The notes under the pieces: generated by a model
Database searches by the model: none
Seen by the model: only the letters and a program-made list of their open reading frames with translations
Told to the model about the DNA's origin: nothing
Translations under genes and position numbers: made by a program
Shown: in pieces, positions 33,103 to 41,476 of the stretch
Position numbering within the stretch: the stretch's first letter is position 1
Layout of the letters: the number at the start of each line of letters is the position of its first letter
Assembly: GCA_964568975.1 (NCBI GenBank)
Contig: CAZMSO010000010.1
Span: 17,345 to 81,344 of the forward strand
Source: CAZADA01 sp964568975
Lineage (GTDB): Bacteria; Pseudomonadota; Alphaproteobacteria; Caulobacterales; Maricaulaceae
Length of the DNA stretch: 64,000 nucleotides
Direction of reading: 5' to 3'

Positions 33103-34505
33103 CCGCGGCGGCTGCTCCCCGCTATCTGACCTGGTTGGCGATTGTGCGCCTTGGGCTTGTGCAAAGCGCGATCGGCGCGGTGGTGGTGTTGACCACGTCC
33201 ACCCTCAACCGGGTCATGGTGGTCGAGCTGGCGTTAGCGGCGGTCGTGCCGGGGGCCTTAGTCGGCTGGCACTACGCGGTGCAGATGTCGCGTCCGCGCT
33301 GGGGCCATGGCTCAGACCAGACCGGGCGACGCACGCCGTGGATTCGCGGCGGCATGGGCGTTTTGGCGCTTGGCGGAATTTTGGCCGCGGACGCCACGGC
33401 GCTGGCGTCGGTCAGCACTGTGGGCGGGCTCGTGCTGGCGGCCATTGCGTTTACGTTGATCGGAATCGGCGTCGGTGCGGCCGGGACGTCGCTGCTGGCG
33501 TTCTTGGCGACGGCGACAGCCCCGGGGCGGCGGGCGGCGGCGGGGTCGCTGGCTTTTATTATGATGATTGTGGGCTTGGCGGCGACGGCGGGGATTGTCA
33601 GCGGCTTCCTCGACCCGTTCTCGTATCAGCGGCTGGTGGTGGTGGCGTCCGTGGTGTGCCTGGTCGCGTTTCTCATCGCCCACCTCGCGACCTGGGGCGT
33701 GGAGGCGACGGTGCCGCCGCCGGGATGGCGGCCGCATGGCGCCCTGGATGGCGCCCCAGATGGTGCCCCAGATGGTGCGATGACTGCGCGTGAGGCTGAA
33801 CCGACAAAGACCCCCTTCCGCGAGGCTTTCGCCCAGGTGTGGGCCGAGCCGCCGGCGCGCCGGTTCACGGTGTTCGTGTTCGTCTCCATGCTCGCCTACA
33901 ACATGCAGGACCTGATCCTGGAACCCTTTGCGGGCCTGGTGTTCGGTTACACGCCGGGGGAGTCGACGGGGCTGGCGGGGCTGCAGCATGGCGGCGCGTT
34001 GGTCGGCATGATCCCGGTGGCGGTTTTGTCCGGCGTGTTCGGCAAGCGCGTCGGCGCGCGCCAGACTTGGACGATTCTGGGGTGCTTCGCCTCGGCGGGC
34101 GCGGTCGCGTTGCTGGCGGCTGCGAGCGTTGCGGGACCGGGCTGGCCCTTACGCGTGACGGTGTTTTTCCTTGGCGCGGCGACGGGGGCGTTCGCGGTGG
34201 CGGCGTTCGGCGCGATGGTGGCTTTGGCGGGCCATGGCGACGGCCGCCATGGCGTGCGCATGGGCGTGTGGGGCGCAGCGCAGGCGGCGGCCTTCGGGCT
34301 TGGCGGCTTCATTGGGTCAGCCGCGCTTGACGTGGCGCGCGCGGTCTTCAGCGATCCAGTGCCCGCCTTCGCGAGCGTGTTCGCGGCGGAGGCGGCTTTG
34401 TTCATCGTCGCGGGGGTCCTCGCGGCGCGAGTATGGGCCGGCGTTCCCGCCAGCGCGGCGACGCCCGCACCGGGACGCGAGCCGAGCCTTGGCGTCGGCG
34501 TGTGA
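33099..34505 (+). CDS. PucC/BCH1-family MFS protein between bchG and bchP
   Basis: The 468-aa, 12-helix protein is homologous to LhaA/PucC (LVQSAIGAVVVLTTSTLNRVMVVEL, WGHGSDQTGRRTPWI, LAYNMQDLILEPFAGLVFGYTPGES). A gene of this family at this place is called bch2 or ORF428 in Rhodobacter, and a role in pigment delivery is suspected but not settled. A central hydrophilic loop carries a four-residue Gly-Ala-x-Asp repeat encoded near 33738-33780. The ATG at 33099 overlaps bchG (ATGA). Confidence 0.88.
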   Translation: MTAAAAPRYLTWLAIVRLGLVQSAIGAVVVLTTSTLNRVMVVELALAAVVPGALVGWHYAVQMSRPRWGHGSDQTGRRTPWIRGGMGVLALGGILAADATALASVSTVGGLVLAAIAFTLIGIGVGAAGTSLLAFLATATAPGRRAAAGSLAFIMMIVGLAATAGIVSGFLDPFSYQRLVVVASVVCLVAFLIAHLATWGVEATVPPPGWRPHGALDGAPDGAPDGAMTAREAEPTKTPFREAFAQVWAEPPARRFTVFVFVSMLAYNMQDLILEPFAGLVFGYTPGESTGLAGLQHGGALVGMIPVAVLSGVFGKRVGARQTWTILGCFASAGAVALLAAASVAGPGWPLRVTVFFLGAATGAFAVAAFGAMVALAGHGDGRHGVRMGVWGAAQAAAFGLGGFIGSAALDVARAVFSDPVPAFASVFAAEAALFIVAGVLAARVWAGVPASAATPAPGREPSLGVGV

Positions 34506-34522
34506 TGGAGAGGATAGGCGCG

Positions 34523-35728
34523 ATGGAGACGTTTGATGCAGTGGTGGTCGGCGGCGGTCCCGCTGGCGCGACGGCGGCGGAAGATCTCGCGCGCGCCGGT
34601 CGCTCGGTGCTGTTGCTGGATAAGGCGGGGCGGATCAAACCCTGCGGCGGCGCGATCCCGCCGCGAGCGGTGACGGATTTCGCCATTCCCGACGAACAGC
34701 TGGTTGCGCGCATCCAAGGCGCGCGCATGGTCGCGCCCTCGGGGCGCGGTGTGGATATGCCGGTGGGCGATGGGTATGTCGGCATGGTCGACCGCGGCCC
34801 GTTTGATGAGTTTCTGCGGTGTCGCGCCGCTTCTGCGGGCGCAGAGCGCCGAACCGGGACGTTTGTGAGCCTGGAGCGGTCGCCGAATGACGCGCTCATT
34901 CTGCGCTATCGCCCGAAAGACGCAGACCGGGGCGAGCCGCCGGCGAAGGTGCGCGCGCGCACCGTGATCGGCGCGGACGGCGCGCGCTCCGCCGTCGCGC
35001 GCCACGCCGTGACCACGGCCGAGACGCCGTGTGTTTTTGCGTATCACGAGATCATCAAAGCGCCCGCCGGCGCGGTTGCAGGCGGCGCGGACGCTTATGA
35101 CGGCGAGCGCTGCGATGTCTATTACCAAGGCGAGCTCTCGCCGGATTTCTACGCCTGGGTCTTCCCCCATGGCGACACCGCAAGCGTGGGCGTGGGCAGC
35201 GCGCACAAGGGCTTTTCCCTGCGCGGGGCGGTGGCGGCGTTGCGGGCGAAATCCGGCCTTGATGGGTGCGAGATGATCCGTCACGAAGGCGCGCCCATTC
35301 CGCTTAAACCGCTGAAGGTTTGGGACAACAAGCGTGATGTCGTGCTGGCCGGCGACGCCGCCGGCGTTGTGGCGCCGGCGTCGGGCGAAGGCATTTACTA
35401 CGCCATGTTGGGCGGTCGCTTAGCGGCGGACGCTGTGGATGAGCGCCTGGCGACGAATGACGCGCGCGCTCTCGCCCAAGCGCGGCGCCGGTTTATGAAA
35501 GATCACCGCACGACGTTCATGGTGCTCGGGGTGATGCAGCACTTCTGGTACCGCAACGACAAACGCCGCGAGCGCTTCGTGGAGATCTGCGCGGACAAAG
35601 ACGTGCAGGAACTCACCTGGCAAGGCTATATGCACAAGCGCCTGGTGCGCCAGAAACCCGGCGCGCATATGCGCATCTTCCTGAAAGACCTCGGCCATTT
35701 GTTCGGCGTGTCGAAAGCGACCTCCTAG
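34523..35728 (+). CDS. bchP: Geranylgeranyl reductase BchP
   Basis: BchP reduces the geranylgeranyl tail of BChl to phytyl. The 401-aa flavoprotein has the FAD-binding GGGPAG at residues 10-15, CGGAIPPRA, the GADGARS motif and DAAGVVAPASGEGIYYAM. ATG 34523 follows GGAGAGG by 8 bases. An in-frame ATG at 34505 overlaps the previous stop (TGATG) and would add six residues. It ends the bchG-bch2-bchP set. Confidence 0.95.
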   Translation: METFDAVVVGGGPAGATAAEDLARAGRSVLLLDKAGRIKPCGGAIPPRAVTDFAIPDEQLVARIQGARMVAPSGRGVDMPVGDGYVGMVDRGPFDEFLRCRAASAGAERRTGTFVSLERSPNDALILRYRPKDADRGEPPAKVRARTVIGADGARSAVARHAVTTAETPCVFAYHEIIKAPAGAVAGGADAYDGERCDVYYQGELSPDFYAWVFPHGDTASVGVGSAHKGFSLRGAVAALRAKSGLDGCEMIRHEGAPIPLKPLKVWDNKRDVVLAGDAAGVVAPASGEGIYYAMLGGRLAADAVDERLATNDARALAQARRRFMKDHRTTFMVLGVMQHFWYRNDKRRERFVEICADKDVQELTWQGYMHKRLVRQKPGAHMRIFLKDLGHLFGVSKATS

Positions 35729-35747
35729 TCCGGGCGCGGACCCGGAC

Positions 35748-36047
35748 ATGGAGGCGTTTATCGCGAGTGGACGCGCAGCGGACCTAATCCTCGCCGTGGT
35801 GGCGGTGGAGGCCGTCATTCTGGCGGTGTGGGCCCGCGCGCGGCTGAGCCGTGCGGCCATTGGCGCGATGCTTGCGCCGGGCGTGTGTCTTGTGCTGGCG
35901 GTGCGCTTCGCCGTGACGGATGCGGGCTGGGTGAGCGTTGCTGCGGCGCTGGCGGCGTCCTTTGTCACGCACGGCGTCGATGTCGCGTTTCGGTTGCGCG
36001 GCGCGACCGAACGGGCCGGGGAACGCAAAACGCCGGGCGCGGCGTGA
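35748..36047 (+). CDS. Small membrane protein downstream of bchP, 99 aa
   Basis: Three hydrophobic segments (about residues 11-29, 35-52 and 57-75) precede a basic hydrophilic tail. It starts 19 bases after bchP and probably shares its transcript. The 3' end contains one arm of the terminator shared with the convergent cytochrome gene. I do not recognise the family. By context it may be a membrane accessory to pigment synthesis (inference). Confidence 0.65.
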   Translation: MEAFIASGRAADLILAVVAVEAVILAVWARARLSRAAIGAMLAPGVCLVLAVRFAVTDAGWVSVAAALAASFVTHGVDVAFRLRGATERAGERKTPGAA

Positions 36048-36061
36048 ACCGGCCCGGCGTT
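36029..36061 (-). terminator. Intrinsic terminator between convergent genes
   Basis: aacgccgggc (36029-36038) and gcccggcgtt (36052-36061) are exact reverse complements around a 13-base loop. On the minus strand the stem ends in a TTTT run, so it best serves the cytochrome gene. It may also stop transcripts from the bchP side. Confidence 0.7.
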
Positions 36062-36087
36062 GGTGCATGCGGCTGTCGTGGGACCGG

Positions 36088-36639
36088 TTACTCGGTCGCA
36101 GCGCCGCCGTTTTCACGGATGTACGCGATCACGTCCGCGCGGTCTTTGGCTTCGCGCAAGCCGACGAACGCCATGATCGTACCGGGAATGTATTCGCGCG
36201 GATTCTCAAGATAATTGAACAAGTTCTCTTCCGTCCACACGACGCCGGATTCCGCGTTGGCTTTGGAATAGCGGAACCCTTCCACCGTGCCGGCGGTGCG
36301 CCCGATCACGCCGTAGAGGGTCGGCCCGACGCGGTTTTGCGGCTTGTCGACGGCGTGGCAGGCCAAGCACTGACGAAACACCCGCTCGCCAGCGGCGGCG
36401 TCGCCTTCAGCGAGCATGGCGAGGATCTCAGGATCGCCGCCATGGTCTTCGCCGTCTTCCGCCTCAGCGCCGTCCATAGCGTCTTCCGCAGCGTCCATGG
36501 CGTCTTGCGCCGCGTCGGCGGTGTCCTCAACAGCCGCTTCCGCGTCGTCCGCCATGTCCTCCATCTCGTCTTGGGCGTGGGCCAGCGGCGCAAACGCCAC
36601 CGCGCCGGCGAAGAGGCTCAACAGGGCCAGTGTTCTCAT
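36088..36639 (-). CDS. Exported class I c-type cytochrome with acidic linker
   Basis: The 183-aa precursor has a signal peptide (about 1-22, cleavage near AHA-QDE). A very acidic linker (about 23-70) with heptad-like DAMDAAE repeats follows, then a class I cytochrome domain with haem site C91-x-x-C94-H95 and axial Met156 (GTIMAF). There is no Lys or Arg between residues 3 and 85. ATG 36639 is chosen over 36645 because AGGAAAGG then lies at normal spacing. With no pufC present, it is a candidate electron donor to the reaction centre. Confidence 0.88.
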   Translation of the reverse strand: MRTLALLSLFAGAVAFAPLAHAQDEMEDMADDAEAAVEDTADAAQDAMDAAEDAMDGAEAEDGEDHGGDPEILAMLAEGDAAAGERVFRQCLACHAVDKPQNRVGPTLYGVIGRTAGTVEGFRYSKANAESGVVWTEENLFNYLENPREYIPGTIMAFVGLREAKDRADVIAYIRENGGAATE

Positions 36640-36765
36640 CAGCATGCCTTTCCTGGGTCACCGCAATTCTAACCTGTGTGCTTGGTATATAGCCCGTGAT
36701 TGTGGCGTGGTCAGGCCCCGCGGCGCCGTCGCGTGATCTTTCGGCGGCGGAAATTGCTTTTGCGC

Positions 36766-36797
36766 AACCTCTCAAAAGCGTTAAGAGAGGTTAACGC
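36766..36797. promoter_or_regulatory. Two mutually exclusive inverted repeats in a divergent region
   Basis: AACCTCTC (36766-36773) pairs with GAGAGGTT (36785-36792). GCGTTAA (36778-36784) pairs with TTAACGC (36791-36797). The two perfect stems interleave and share TT at 36791-36792, so they cannot both form as RNA hairpins; as DNA they give two overlapping dyads. They lie between the cytochrome gene (-) and the three-gene operon (+). Confidence 0.55.
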
Positions 36798-36897
36798 ACG
36801 GTTTGAGACGTGCGCCCACGGGGCCGCCGGGTGAGAGCATGGCGGGGAAGGGCGGCGCGCGGGAGATCGCGCGCACGGGGGCGCCCGGGGGGGACCG

Positions 36898-38256
36898 ATG
36901 AATTACATCACCGCGCTTTTGGCGTTTGCGGCGTTTATGACGCTCGCCTCAACCCTCGTGGCGGTGATCCTTGAGGGCGCAAACCGCGCGCTCGATATCC
37001 AACGCAAGCGCCTGCGCGCCCTAGTGGGGCAATTCTATCGCGACGCGGTCACGCCGCGGATTGCGGATGTGGACGCCGCCAGCGCGGCGCAGGAGGATGG
37101 TGATCAGTTCGCGACGGTGCTGCTGGCCGATCCCGCCCACGGGACGGAGCAAGTGCGCGATTTGACCGTGCGCCAGCTGATGGAGCAGCTCGCCGGCACG
37201 CAGGCGGGCGCGGCGCTGCGGAGCTTGTCGCGGGGAACGCTGCAAGCGCGCTTGGAGGCGCTGGCGTATGAGTTTGACCGCCTCGGCGCGGCGTCGCGCG
37301 AGCGGTTGCGGCGGCGCGCGCGGGTGTGGTCGGTGGTGATCGCCTTCGTCATGGCGTTTTCGCTGAATGTCGACGCGTTCCGCTTGTTTGGCGGTCTGGT
37401 TCAAGACCGCGCTCTGACGCAATTGCTCATCCAAGCGGTCGACGTGGATGATTTGCAGCGCCAATACACGGACGCGAGTAACGCCCTGGCGCGCCGGCCC
37501 ACTGACCCCGTCGCTCAAGCGGAGCTTGCGCGCTTGGAGCGAACCTTGGCGGATGTGCGCGCGGCGGCGTCCCTTGCGAGCGGCCTGCACCTGCCTGTCG
37601 GTGCGATGCAGTATCCCTATTGCTTGCCGTATTCGCCATTGTTCGGTGCGATCGCGGCGGCCGACCGCGCTGCGGCGGGCGCGACGGCCGCGCCCGCGCC
37701 GGTGACCCCGGCGGACCCGCGCTGTGTTCAAAACGGCCTGGTGCGGCCCACGCCGCCGGCGCCTGCGTGCGCGAGCAAGGAGGGCGGCTGCACGCCCGCA
37801 GACCTGCAAGGCCTGTTGAGCACGCGCATGACCAATTGGTGGCGGGATTTGCCGACATCCCTCCTCAAGCGCGTCAACACCGACACTCTGCACTGGTTCG
37901 TGGGCGTGCTGATTGCCGGCGGCATGATCGGGTTGGGCGCGCCTTTTTGGTTCAACGTTTATCGCAGCATTGCGGCGTTAGTGCCGGCGGCGCGGGTGGC
38001 CTCGAACGCAATCAGCGGGGTCTATTCCGGCGCCGGCTCAGGCGCGGCGGCGGCAGCGCGCGACGGGGGGCGGCGCGCGGACGCCCATGTGATGGACGGC
38101 GACGGCCTGTATCAGGCGTTTGCGACGACTTCGGGCGATTCTCCCGTGATTGCGCGGCCGGGTGTGAGCGTGGCGCATGAGGCGGCCGGCGGGGCCGAGG
38201 CGGCCGGGCCCGTGAGCGGATCGGCCGGTGGCGGCGGACGGCGACGCTTGGTGTGA
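36898..38256 (+). CDS. Uncharacterised three-TM protein, first gene of a three-gene operon
   Basis: The 452-aa protein has TM1 (about 5-25), a basic helical cytoplasmic part, TM2 (about 142-160), an external region (about 165-330) and TM3 (about 332-352, ending LGAPFWFNV). The external region has coiled-coil character and four cysteines (242, 276, 291, 298), and a Gly/Ala-rich cytoplasmic tail follows TM3. The TM3 LGAPFWF motif recalls a recurrent motif in uncharacterised bacterial membrane proteins (from memory, untested). ggggggg precedes the ATG. I cannot assign a function. Confidence 0.75.
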   Translation: MNYITALLAFAAFMTLASTLVAVILEGANRALDIQRKRLRALVGQFYRDAVTPRIADVDAASAAQEDGDQFATVLLADPAHGTEQVRDLTVRQLMEQLAGTQAGAALRSLSRGTLQARLEALAYEFDRLGAASRERLRRRARVWSVVIAFVMAFSLNVDAFRLFGGLVQDRALTQLLIQAVDVDDLQRQYTDASNALARRPTDPVAQAELARLERTLADVRAAASLASGLHLPVGAMQYPYCLPYSPLFGAIAAADRAAAGATAAPAPVTPADPRCVQNGLVRPTPPAPACASKEGGCTPADLQGLLSTRMTNWWRDLPTSLLKRVNTDTLHWFVGVLIAGGMIGLGAPFWFNVYRSIAALVPAARVASNAISGVYSGAGSGAAAAARDGGRRADAHVMDGDGLYQAFATTSGDSPVIARPGVSVAHEAAGGAEAAGPVSGSAGGGGRRRLV

Positions 38257-38359
38257 CCGCGGCGGCGCGCCTGGACGCGGCGGCGTTGCCTGCCATGGAT
38301 CCGCAGGACGCGGGCGCAGAAGAGGCGGGCGCGCAAGACGGGCTCTGGGGAGGGGCGCG

Positions 38360-40294
38360 ATGTCGTATTATGCGGTTTTGTTCGCGCTTCAGGCGGCCTT
38401 GCGCGTCGGCGGCGCCACGCGCCAGGCCTTGCGCGAGCGCGCCCTCGCCCAACCCGTGGCGTTGCCCTTGCCGTCGGTCGCGCTGGTTGATCGCACGAAC
38501 TGGGCGCTGAACATCCTGCAGCACGACCCCCGGCTTCCGCGCTTGCGTCGGTGCATTTATGGCGATGGGCCGCCTTTGCCGGAAGACACGCCCGAAGGCG
38601 TGGCCCAACGCGATGCGTTGTTTGAAACGGCGTGCGACCGCTGGCGGGCGCGCCGCGAGCAGCTGCCGGCGGAGATTCGCGAACGCTGGGGCGCGGCCGG
38701 CGTGGACGTCGAGCCGGAAGCGGCGGTGGGCCTTGTTTATGTCGCCCAATGGCGCGAGGACACGCGCCCCAATGTCACAGCACGCATCGGCCTGACGCTC
38801 TTCGACATTGCGTTGGAGTATGCGGGCGCGAACCCGGCGGTGTTCGGCGCGGACGCCCGGGCGGAGCCCTTCGTCACGGCGCTCGCCTTTAATCTGCGTG
38901 CGTTGATTGAGCCGATCCACACCGCGAGCCCAGGCGCCATGGACGCCGCTGCGGAAGCGTTCGCTGAGCGAGCGGTGGCGGTGTTTTTCCGCTCCGGCCT
39001 GCAGGCGCTGCACGACAACCCGTCCGTCTACACCGATGAAGAGCATGTGGCGGAGTTGGCGAGCGGCATGCTTGGGCCGTTGGTGCGCCTGTTTGCGGAG
39101 GAGCCCGCCGCGCCGTCGTGGGTGCGCATCCGCGAGACGCTGCTGGGGCCTGTGACCAGCGCGGCCTTTTTCACCTTAAGCCAAAACCAAGCGGCCTTTC
39201 TGGGCGACAGTTTCGCCGATGATCGCGCGCTCGGCGCCGTGACGGAGAGCTTCTTTCGGGAGGTGGCGGACCACAATCTCGATCAAGCGTTCTCCACCGG
39301 CGGCCTGACCCGCATTTACACGCGCGTCGTGGGGGCGGTCGCGGACAATCCCAGTCTGATGATCGCCGCCGATGGTCATGGCGCGGCGATGGGGCGTGAG
39401 CTCATCGCGGGGATGGCGCGGTCGCTGGCGATGATGCCGCGCCCTTATGATCACGCGGCCTTGCGCGCGGAGATGGCCGCCCTCGCCTTAGAGACTGTGG
39501 CGGCGCAATCGAGTTCGGTTGCCTCGACCTCCGGCGACCCTTGGGAGCGGGCGGCGGCTCGCGCGGTGGGCGCGTTTGTGGAGGGTGTCGCGGCGCAGGC
39601 GGGCGCGTCCAGCTTCCAGCGCGTGGTGAACCGGCCGTTTATGCTCGACCTTGCGCGCGTGGTGTTTGACGAGGCCGCCCGCGCTCCCGGCATGCTCGCG
39701 GGGGATGAGGCGAGCGCGGAGGTGAAGGGCGTGGTCGCAGGCGTGGCTGCGCTTTTGGCGCACCCGGCCTCGGATTTGATGGGACGCGCTGAATGGCGGC
39801 CGGTGTTGCGCACATTCGTGGCCGCGGCGTCGGCTAATCCAGGAGCGCTGACGGGTGTCGGGGAGGCCGGCGCCGCGCCGAACGGGCCGGTGGTGAGCGG
39901 CTTGTTGAGCCTGATGGATGTGGCGGAGGCGAATGTGCGGGCCTCGACGACGGGCGGTGTGCGCCAGCCGGGTGCGGTCATGTTCGGTGCGACCCTCGCC
40001 GGCGCGCTTTCTGCGGCGACGCGCGCGGCCGCGGGCCATCCGCGCGCGGCCGCGGACGAGGCGTCTTGGGCGGCGGTGACGGGCTTAGCGATGACGCTCA
40101 ACGGTCTCGCCGGCACGGCCGATGGGCGTATTGGCGCCGCAGAATGGGCGTGGCTGTTCCGCGCGTGGGTTGCAGAGGCGGTGGCCGGCGGTCTGGCGGC
40201 GGACGCGCCGGCGGAGGTGGTGCTGGCGCCGCTGTTGAGCGCGGATGCGGAGCCGTCCGCCGGAGCGGGCGACGCGGCGCGCGAGGACGTGTGA
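38360..40294 (+). CDS. Uncharacterised 644-aa helical protein with repeated Asn-Pro units
   Basis: ATG 38360 has ggggagggg upstream; the open frame starts at 38228 but overlaps the previous gene. The protein is soluble-looking and almost all helical. It contains recurring units of the form (A/D)NP-hydrophobic followed by a helix: near 157-162 (ANPAVF), 219-224 (DNPSVY), 329-334 (DNPSLM) and 492-497 (ANPGAL), with weaker copies near 276, 424 and 560. No enzyme motif is visible. It is flanked by a membrane protein and a lipoprotein with short gaps. Confidence 0.72.
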   Translation: MSYYAVLFALQAALRVGGATRQALRERALAQPVALPLPSVALVDRTNWALNILQHDPRLPRLRRCIYGDGPPLPEDTPEGVAQRDALFETACDRWRARREQLPAEIRERWGAAGVDVEPEAAVGLVYVAQWREDTRPNVTARIGLTLFDIALEYAGANPAVFGADARAEPFVTALAFNLRALIEPIHTASPGAMDAAAEAFAERAVAVFFRSGLQALHDNPSVYTDEEHVAELASGMLGPLVRLFAEEPAAPSWVRIRETLLGPVTSAAFFTLSQNQAAFLGDSFADDRALGAVTESFFREVADHNLDQAFSTGGLTRIYTRVVGAVADNPSLMIAADGHGAAMGRELIAGMARSLAMMPRPYDHAALRAEMAALALETVAAQSSSVASTSGDPWERAAARAVGAFVEGVAAQAGASSFQRVVNRPFMLDLARVVFDEAARAPGMLAGDEASAEVKGVVAGVAALLAHPASDLMGRAEWRPVLRTFVAAASANPGALTGVGEAGAAPNGPVVSGLLSLMDVAEANVRASTTGGVRQPGAVMFGATLAGALSAATRAAAGHPRAAADEASWAAVTGLAMTLNGLAGTADGRIGAAEWAWLFRAWVAEAVAGGLAADAPAEVVLAPLLSADAEPSAGAGDAAREDV

Positions 40295-40304
40295 GGAGGC
40301 GGGG

Positions 40305-41222
40305 ATGATGACGCGGATGCGAGGGTGGGCGGCGGGCGCGGTGTTGGGCGTGGGCGTCGTCGCGAGCGGGTGCGCGACGGTCGCCGGGGGCGGCGACTTA
40401 GAGAACACCTATCGCGTGCTTGTGGCGGATGCGGTGCAGAGCACGCCGCCGCGCCCGGATGTGGAGGCGATGGCGCGCCTCGCGCAGGACGCCGTGTCGG
40501 CCGCGCGCGCGCGCGTCGAGGTGGCTGAGCAAGTGCGGGCTTATGGTCTGATGGCGCGGGCGGTGCTGTGGGCCGGCGAGGATGAGGGCCTGGCGGCGCC
40601 GGCGCGCGAGTGGCTCTTAGAAGGACGGCGTGTGTGCGATCGTGATGATGTGGCCGCCCAAGCGCCGCGGGAGTGCGGCGTGCTTGGCGTCGCCTTCGGG
40701 GTTTTGGAGGGCGAGCAGGCGCTCGGCGATCTCGTCCAAGCGCCGCGGGGGACGGAGCCCTGGCGGGGAGCGGCGGCCGCCACGGCGGGCGAGGCGGTGA
40801 GCGGCTTTCGCGCAAACGCAGCCGCGCAGTGGACGTCCGGCGCGCGCCGGCTGGCCGTGCTGGAGGATGTCGCCGATGAGGATTTGGCGGTGTGGTACGC
40901 CGCGGTCGCGACCACCCAGTTCTGCGTGCTCCGCAATCGGGTCGGGCTGGGCGTGATTGACGCTTCCATCGCCTTCTTCCCGGTCACCGGCGAGGACGCC
41001 CGGCGGGTCGAGGACGTCAAGCGTGATTATCGCGCGATCCGCGCGGACGTGGCGGCCTTTGAGGACTGGTGGGCGCTGGAGCCGGGGCTCGCGGCCATGG
41101 CGGGAGACTGGGCGGATCCGGCCCAAGACGTGGTGTTTGAGCGCTACGCTAATGATCGCTGCACGGTGTTGTTTGAAGCGCGCGGGCTTCTGGCGGAGAC
41201 CGACGCCGCGGCCATCCGTTAA
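40305..41222 (+). CDS. Putative lipoprotein, third gene of the operon, 305 aa
   Basis: ATG 40305 follows gaggaggc and lies 10 bases after the previous stop. The N-terminus is a lipoprotein signal (GAVLGVGVVASGC, Cys23). The rest is mostly helical, with five further cysteines or so and several Trp. No known domain is recognised. It may anchor in the outer membrane or inner-membrane periplasmic face, and it probably works with the two preceding products. Confidence 0.72.
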   Translation: MMTRMRGWAAGAVLGVGVVASGCATVAGGGDLENTYRVLVADAVQSTPPRPDVEAMARLAQDAVSAARARVEVAEQVRAYGLMARAVLWAGEDEGLAAPAREWLLEGRRVCDRDDVAAQAPRECGVLGVAFGVLEGEQALGDLVQAPRGTEPWRGAAAATAGEAVSGFRANAAAQWTSGARRLAVLEDVADEDLAVWYAAVATTQFCVLRNRVGLGVIDASIAFFPVTGEDARRVEDVKRDYRAIRADVAAFEDWWALEPGLAAMAGDWADPAQDVVFERYANDRCTVLFEARGLLAETDAAAIR

Positions 41223-41476
41223 AACTCCCGCCGTGGGGCGTGCGGTGAGGATGTGCGTGAGCGCGGCGGCGCTACGAGAGCTTGGGCGACAGGTGTGGTT
41301 TGCCGACGCGCGTCGGACGGCGCCAACCTCATCCGCCGGGGGGTGTTGAGGCCGTTGGGCTCGACGGTGTCTCGCGTCGGGCGGCGCCGCGGGCGCGGTG
41401 GCCGGCGTGCGCACACTGGCAGGGCTGCAAGGCCGCGGTCAGGGGCCATGATGTCTCAGCGCCCAGATTGTCGGCG

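Noticed and set aside
41223..41476. A gene between the three-gene operon and the antiporter
   Set aside because: Only short Arg/Gly-rich shadow frames without ribosome binding sites are present in these 254 bases.
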